Assembly: GCA_964546955.1 (NCBI GenBank)
Contig: CAZJLP010000090.1
Coordinates: 1 to 9,639, forward strand
From: CAZJLP01 sp964546955
GTDB taxonomy: Bacteria; Verrucomicrobiota; Verrucomicrobiia; Opitutales; Opitutaceae
DNA length: 9,639 nt
Reading direction: 5' to 3'
Shown: positions 6,084 to 9,639 of the stretch, one piece after another
Layout: each line of letters opens with the position of its first letter
Position numbering within the stretch: the first letter of the stretch is position 1
Made by a program: the position numbers and the translations under genes
Notes under the pieces: generated by a model
The model's database searches: none
Told to the model about the DNA's origin: nothing
What the model saw: the letters and a program-made list of their open reading frames with translations, nothing else

Positions 6084-6755
6084 TCAGACGGCGGCGGTGA
6101 AGGGCTCTCCTGATTCGATGGCCGAAAGCGCCGCCTTGTACTGGGCTTCAAACTCTTCCGGGGACGAGATCGTCATCCCGAGATTACGAATGATTCCGTC
6201 CTTCAAACCGTAAATCCAGCTATGCACCGTCAGCGCCTGTTTCCGGTCCCACGCATCTCGTACGATCGTGGTTTGGCACACATTGCTCACCTGCTCGAGA
6301 ACGTTCAATTCGCACAGTACGTTGGTGCGGATCTGGTCTCCGCGAAAGTTATGAACGCACGCCTTGTGTTTTTCCGCTACATCCTGGACGTGGCGAAGCC
6401 AGTTATCCGCGAGGCCAATGCGATCACAGCGTAGGGCGGCCCGCACGCCGCTGCAGCCGTAGTGTCCGCAGACAATGATATGTCTTACTTTCAGCACATC
6501 CACGGCGAATTGCATGACCGAAAGGCAATTTAGATCCGTGTGAACGACAACGTTTGCGATGTTCCGGTGAACAAAGAGCTCACCCGGCAATAGATTCACG
6601 ATCTCGTTCGCCGGTACCCGGCTGTCCGAACAACCAATCCAGAGGTATTGGGGAGATTGCTGACGGGACAGTTTGAGAAAAAACTCCGGATCCTTCGCGC
6701 GGATCGAATCAGCCCAAGCCCGATTCTGCGTAAAGAGGTGTTCCAACGAGTTCAT
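6084..6755 (-). CDS. can: Beta-class carbonic anhydrase
   Basis: The enzyme interconverts CO2 and bicarbonate in the cytoplasm. The product has 223 residues. The zinc and active-site residues are all present: Cys42, Asp44 and Arg46 in WIGCSDSRVPANEI, and His98 and Cys101 in VCGHYGCSGV. These are the same residue numbers as in E. coli Can, which is strong support for the start at ATG 6755 (MNSLEHLF). Other family blocks are GELFVHRNIANVV (58-70), HTDLNCLSVMQFAVDVL (72-88), LCELNVLEQV (148-157) and VHSWIYGLKDG (177-187). Length matches the family. The frame stays open to a GTG at 6827, but that extension has no family match and was not used. No Shine-Dalgarno is visible. The gene is single, with no cyanate or transporter gene beside it; its upstream neighbour is divergent. 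A bicarbonate-supply housekeeping role is the likely one. Confidence 0.97.
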   Translation of the reverse strand: MNSLEHLFTQNRAWADSIRAKDPEFFLKLSRQQSPQYLWIGCSDSRVPANEIVNLLPGELFVHRNIANVVVHTDLNCLSVMQFAVDVLKVRHIIVCGHYGCSGVRAALRCDRIGLADNWLRHVQDVAEKHKACVHNFRGDQIRTNVLCELNVLEQVSNVCQTTIVRDAWDRKQALTVHSWIYGLKDGIIRNLGMTISSPEEFEAQYKAALSAIESGEPFTAAV

Positions 6756-7110
6756 GCAAACAGCCATGCTTCGGGCATAAAGGCGGTTGTCCATCCATAA
6801 GTCAGGAGTCGAGCTTCTTGGGCTCACTATATCTCGTCGGAGGTCGTGCGATCGGGCAAACTGCGGACCAGATCCCCTCCTCGTGCTCAGGACCGCAACA
6901 TCTTGGCAGGGGCCAAGCCCTACTCCTATCGTACGATCCGGCCGAATACCCGTTGGTCGTCTGAGCCGACAGAATGGCGGGGCTTAACAACGTTGGTGGC
7001 GCGGCCGACGCTTCAGTTCCGCATCCAGGGTATAACGCTCATTCCTGTCTCCAATCCGCTGCGAGAGGAACGAGCGAACAAGCCCTGGGTCTGCACCCGC
7101 ACGGCTATCT
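6756..7110. other. 355-base divergent intergenic region
   Basis: It separates the carbonic anhydrase (minus) from the small gene at 7111 (plus) and should hold both promoters. CTTGGC (6902-6907) and GCCAAG (6912-6917) form a short inverted repeat around AGGG, a possible operator. Open frames on both strands (for example plus-strand 6846-7280, minus-strand 6802-6990) have compositions unlike protein. No -35/-10 pair is convincing. Confidence 0.6.
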
Positions 7111-7431
7111 ATGCGCAACGTGAACAAGACACCCATTTCACGCGAAGAACTGCTCGCCCAGGCGGGCTGGAGCCGCTGCGAGAACCCTGCGCCGGGAGTT
7201 TTTCCAACCTCCTTCCCTGGTCAGTCCTGCTGGACGCACGACAAGGATCCGGAGGACCGCTACCGGGTCTTTGTAGTTGATTCTGGATACGCGTTGGAAA
7301 TCAGTCACGGTGCAGCGTGTCCCCCTTCCCTCCTCCGATTCGTTTGCCGGGACCAAGAAGCGGACTTTCAACCCGCCTTCAACCGGCTCCAGTCGTTCAT
7401 CCGCACCGGACACTTTGAAGCGGAAGGGTAA
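7111..7431 (+). CDS. Small hypothetical protein (106 residues)
   Basis: The product starts MRNVNKTPISREELLAQAGW. The middle contains CWTHDKDPEDRYRVFVVDSGYALEISHGAA (about 41-70), which reads like two beta strands separated by a turn. The tail FRLQ-type helix AFNRLQSFIRTGHFEAEG closes it. Balanced composition with several Trp, Cys and His, and G/C-rich third codon positions, favour a real gene over the antisense frame 7138-7491, but this was judged by eye. There is no signal peptide or membrane segment. No clear ribosome binding site is seen before ATG 7111. I do not recognise the family and no neighbour suggests a function. Confidence 0.5.
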   Translation: MRNVNKTPISREELLAQAGWSRCENPAPGVFPTSFPGQSCWTHDKDPEDRYRVFVVDSGYALEISHGAACPPSLLRFVCRDQEADFQPAFNRLQSFIRTGHFEAEG

Positions 7432-7817
7432 AGGCGCCATCCCCGGCGGGCGGTTGAACGCCGATTTGGCCGCAACGGCGCCTTGCCGCATCGCACATTT
7501 CTTCCCAGAGCCGTCTCAATAGCGGGCGGATTACCCAGATCCAGCAATCTATCTGCAGTTCCCCGCCCATCGTAGGGGCCGGCCTCCGATTACGAGCGAN
7601 NNNNNNNNNAAGGCCGCGGCGGTTTCAATTCTGCCGCCGATGGGTACATTACGCCCGACCATCGCCCCGGCGATGGCGCTTAACCGTTCCGGGCCCGGCG
7701 GAGCCCCGCTCTGTCGGGCCTGCCGGATTGTGCGCGCCAAAAAACAAGGTAAGGGCGCCCGCCGGAAACTAATACGCTCATGCTTAATCCGGGAGGCTTG
7801 CTGGCCGGTACCCTCTA
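7432..7817. other. 386-base stretch without a gene, containing an assembly gap
   Basis: It lies between two convergent genes (stops at 7431 and 7818). CATCGCC-CC-GGCGATG (7660-7675) is a perfect inverted repeat without a T tract. A T6 run on the minus strand (complement of about 7740-7745) lies downstream of the oxidoreductase gene but lacks a good stem, so I do not call a terminator. The open frame across the N run (minus 7549-8112) is a shadow of the oxidoreductase gene. Confidence 0.6.
7600..7609. other. Assembly gap of 10 N
   Basis: Ten N in noncoding sequence, the same length as the run at 417-426, so probably a scaffold placeholder of unknown true size. Content and distance between the flanking genes are therefore uncertain here. 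Confidence 0.95.
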
Positions 7818-8996
7818 TTAGACCAACTCGCGCTTCCCGCTCTTCATGGCGCGGTAAACGGCTTCGATGATCTGAAGGTCGCGCCGGCCCATTTCGCCTG
7901 GGACAAGCGACGCTCTGTCCTTCAGGATATCCTCGGCAAACGCGTCCATCTGCGCAGCTTGCTGGTTGAAAGGAGTGTACACGATGGGTCCTTTGCTCGT
8001 CTCGGCCTTCAATCCCGAATACGAGTAGGCCCGCTCGATTGAAATCCAGCCTTTGTCCCCTTCTGCGCGGAAATCGCGATTGGATTCGTTGTAGCTCGTC
8101 CGACCCGCGCATTGTGCGCCATTTGGAAACTCCAGGGAGAACTCCATGGTTTCCTCCACCTCATCAAATACGTCCGGGCGGGTCACGGGGAGTTTTTTGG
8201 CCGTGGCCGCAACGGGCGTGGTGCCCGCGATCGCGCAGGCTGCCTGAATGACGTATACACCCAAATCCATGATTGGACCGCCTCCGCCGAGCTTCGCCGT
8301 CTGCCGCCACGTCTTGGCCCGCGTGATGAATCCGTTGCGGCCCTGGATCTTCATAAAATCGCCGAAATCCTTTTCCGCTGCCAAACGCTTCATTTCACGG
8401 TACACGGGGTGATAGTGGAGCCGGTAGCCCACCGCGACGCGTCGCTTCATCTGCTTGCAGGCCTCTAATATAGCGTCGCACTCCGCGACTGTGTTGGCCA
8501 TCGGTTTCTCGACGATCACGTGCTTCCCCGCTTTGGCCGCGGCGATCGCATGCTCGGCGTGCAGGCCATTTGGAGTGACCACATACACGATGTCGATTTC
8601 CGGGTTGTCCGCCATCCGCTGCATCGCGTCGTAGCCGTAGACGCTCTGCTCCGGAAAACCGTATTTTTTTGCCCACTCGGCTCCTTTCTGCGGGTTCCCG
8701 GTCACGACGCCCGCGAGGCGGCAGAACGTCGTTTCTTTGAGCGCCGGTCCGAGTTGATTGGTGCTGTACCCTCCCAAACCGGCCAGCGCGATGCCCAATT
8801 TGCGGGGCCCTGAGAGATCGGCGGCCGACAGCGAACGTGGCAAAGCGGAAGCGCCGGCAAGGGCGGCCGTCCCGACCGCGAGGTGGCGCAGAAACTCCCG
8901 TCGATTCGAGCCAGCGCTCAAGGGGGCGTGCATAAGAACAAACATGGCGAAAGGGAGGCGGGCGCGCAACTCCGGTGCAGCCAAATCTTCACGCAA
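7818..8996 (-). CDS. Tat-exported Gfo/Idh/MocA-family oxidoreductase, glucose-fructose oxidoreductase-like
   Basis: The product has 392 residues from TTG 8996. A twin-arginine signal lies at about 30-52 (SNRREFLRHLAVGTAALAGASAL), so the folded enzyme is sent to the periplasm with its nucleotide cofactor. The Rossmann domain begins LGIALAGLGGYSTN (67-80). VYVVTPNGLHAEHA (137-150) leads to the family's EKP motif with Lys164 (VIVEKPM). LGGGGPIMDLGVYVI (236-250) carries the Asp244 and Tyr248 that match the catalytic region of Zymomonas GFOR. GYRLHYHPVYREM and the C-terminal FNQQAAQMDAFAEDIL also fit that subfamily. The expected chemistry is reversible NAD(P)-linked oxidation of a sugar or derivative; the substrate cannot be read from the sequence. 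TTG 8996 was chosen because AGGAGG sits 7 bases upstream; ATG 8945 and 8933 lack any ribosome binding site. It diverges from the CheB-type gene. Confidence 0.92.
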   Translation of the reverse strand: MREDLAAPELRARLPFAMFVLMHAPLSAGSNRREFLRHLAVGTAALAGASALPRSLSAADLSGPRKLGIALAGLGGYSTNQLGPALKETTFCRLAGVVTGNPQKGAEWAKKYGFPEQSVYGYDAMQRMADNPEIDIVYVVTPNGLHAEHAIAAAKAGKHVIVEKPMANTVAECDAILEACKQMKRRVAVGYRLHYHPVYREMKRLAAEKDFGDFMKIQGRNGFITRAKTWRQTAKLGGGGPIMDLGVYVIQAACAIAGTTPVAATAKKLPVTRPDVFDEVEETMEFSLEFPNGAQCAGRTSYNESNRDFRAEGDKGWISIERAYSYSGLKAETSKGPIVYTPFNQQAAQMDAFAEDILKDRASLVPGEMGRRDLQIIEAVYRAMKSGKRELV

Positions 8997-9003
8997 TCCA
9001 GCC

Positions 9004-9009
9004 CCTCCT
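9004..9009 (-). promoter_or_regulatory. Ribosome binding site that decides the TTG start of the oxidoreductase
   Basis: The minus strand reads GAGGAGGAGGGGCTGGA and then TTG at 8996. AGGAGG (9009 down to 9004) has 7 bases of spacing to the TTG, an ideal distance. The resulting 31-residue stretch before the twin arginine is long, but Zymomonas GFOR also has a long n-region. Confidence 0.65.
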
Positions 9010-9133
9010 CCTCGTCATTCCGGAAATTTCCCTACCCCCACCCGGGCGGCGCTCCTAGGGAACCAACGGGCGGCGGGGGCTCAAAAAACAATTTACCCAC
9101 AAACGCAGTCGATTTTTAAAAGGCCGACTTCCA

Positions 9134-9639
9134 GTGAATCAGTCTGTCCGCCCGTCCCCCCCGTCGCCTTCCGCCGCCGCCGTGACCCGCATCGTCGGGA
9201 TCGGCGCCTCCGCGGGTGGCCTGGAGGCCTTCACCGAACTCCTGCGCAACCTGCCGCCCGACGCGGGCGTGGCCTATGTGTTAGTCCAGCACCTGGACCC
9301 GACGCATCGCAGCCTGCTGTCCGAACTGCTGGCCAAAGTGACGCCGCTCCCGGTTACCGAAATTGTCCCCGACACGGTGCCGGAGCCGAATCGCATCTAC
9401 GTCATTCCTCCCAACTGCGATCTGTCCCTGCGAAAGGGCTTGCTGCGCCTGCGTCCGCGGTCGAAAGACGGCGGTCCGGCGCGTTCGATCGACAGCTTCC
9501 TCAAGTCGCTCGCGGCGGAACAGAAGGAGCGCGCCATCGGCGTGATTTTGTCCGGAGCGGGCTCAGACGGCGCCGAAGGGCTGCGCGCGATCAAAGACGC
9601 GGGCGGCCTGACCTTTGCCCAAGACGGCGAAAGCGCAAA
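9134..9639 (+). CDS. CheB-type protein-glutamate methylesterase domain, start of a likely hybrid protein (partial, cut by window end)
   Basis: The first 168 codons are visible from GTG 9134. After a short Pro/Ser-rich start, the CheB methylesterase domain begins at about residue 19 (RIVGIGASAGGLEA). The catalytic triad is present: Ser26 in GASAGG, His53 in VQHLDPTHRS, and Asp145 in VILSGAGSDGAEGLRAIK. The domain demethylates or deamidates chemoreceptor glutamates. There is no receiver domain in front of it, unlike classic CheB, and the GSDGAEGLRAIKDAGGLTFAQDGESA block is typical of CheB-CheR-PAS hybrid proteins, so the missing part may hold CheR and sensor domains. That is inference. The start could instead be GTG 9182. 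Only a weak AAAAGG precedes 9134. An AT-rich patch at about 9081-9121 may hold its promoter. Confidence 0.9.
   Translation, partial: MNQSVRPSPPSPSAAAVTRIVGIGASAGGLEAFTELLRNLPPDAGVAYVLVQHLDPTHRSLLSELLAKVTPLPVTEIVPDTVPEPNRIYVIPPNCDLSLRKGLLRLRPRSKDGGPARSIDSFLKSLAAEQKERAIGVILSGAGSDGAEGLRAIKDAGGLTFAQDGESA

Noticed and set aside
6756..6827. Longer start of the carbonic anhydrase at GTG 6827
   Set aside because: The extra residues match nothing in the family. Starting at ATG 6755 puts the zinc ligands at exactly the E. coli Can numbers.
6846..7280. Plus-strand open frame of 144 codons
   Set aside because: Arg/Pro-rich low-complexity translation that overlaps the more protein-like frame 7111-7431.
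7549..8112. Minus-strand open frame crossing the N run
   Set aside because: Overlaps the end of the clearly identified oxidoreductase in another frame and has an Arg/Gly-rich shadow composition.

Overview
This looks like a draft-assembly fragment from a GC-rich environmental bacterium, most likely Verrucomicrobiota and possibly an Opitutaceae relative. The taxonomic call is an inference. It rests on a Tat-exported glucose-fructose oxidoreductase-type protein, a large secreted protein with a PKD/Ig-like domain, a C-terminal-type carbohydrate-binding-like domain and a beta-propeller, a beta-carbonic anhydrase, and a CheB of the hybrid type. Two runs of exactly 10 N (417-426 and 7600-7609) look like scaffold placeholders. 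I see no transposase, integrase, phage gene, CRISPR array, tRNA or rRNA.

Layout. Positions 1-147 hold the 3' end of an unidentified gene (+). A DUF883/ElaB-YqjD-type membrane-anchored helical protein follows on the minus strand (199-519), interrupted by an N run. The 388-base gap 520-907 is crowded with perfect inverted repeats and separates it from a divergent gene for a small secreted beta-jelly-roll protein (908-1552), possibly a polysaccharide lyase or lectin. That gene converges on a 931-residue secreted protein on the minus strand (1761-4556), and each gene has its own intrinsic-type terminator in the 208 bases between them. After a gap with no convincing gene (4557-5033) come two small hypothetical proteins on the minus strand (5034-5234 and 5389-5676). 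A 407-base gap follows that can fold into several strong hairpins and may carry a structured RNA. Next are a beta-carbonic anhydrase (6084-6755, minus), a divergent small hypothetical gene (7111-7431, plus), another empty stretch with an N run, a Tat-exported Gfo/Idh/MocA oxidoreductase (7818-8996, minus), and the first 168 codons of a divergent CheB methylesterase-type protein (9134 to the window end).

How the genes work together. There is no obvious long operon. The clearest functional theme is extracytoplasmic: the jelly-roll protein, the propeller protein and the Tat-exported oxidoreductase are all exported, and the first two are neighbours with carbohydrate-related folds. The carbonic anhydrase (CO2/bicarbonate balance), the DUF883 protein (envelope or ribosome association) and the CheB-type protein (chemotaxis-like signalling) are housekeeping or signalling genes with no visible link to each other. 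Nothing here shows a defence or mobile system. The items most worth a second look are the two hairpin-rich intergenic regions, the architecture of the large propeller protein, and the small secreted jelly-roll protein.
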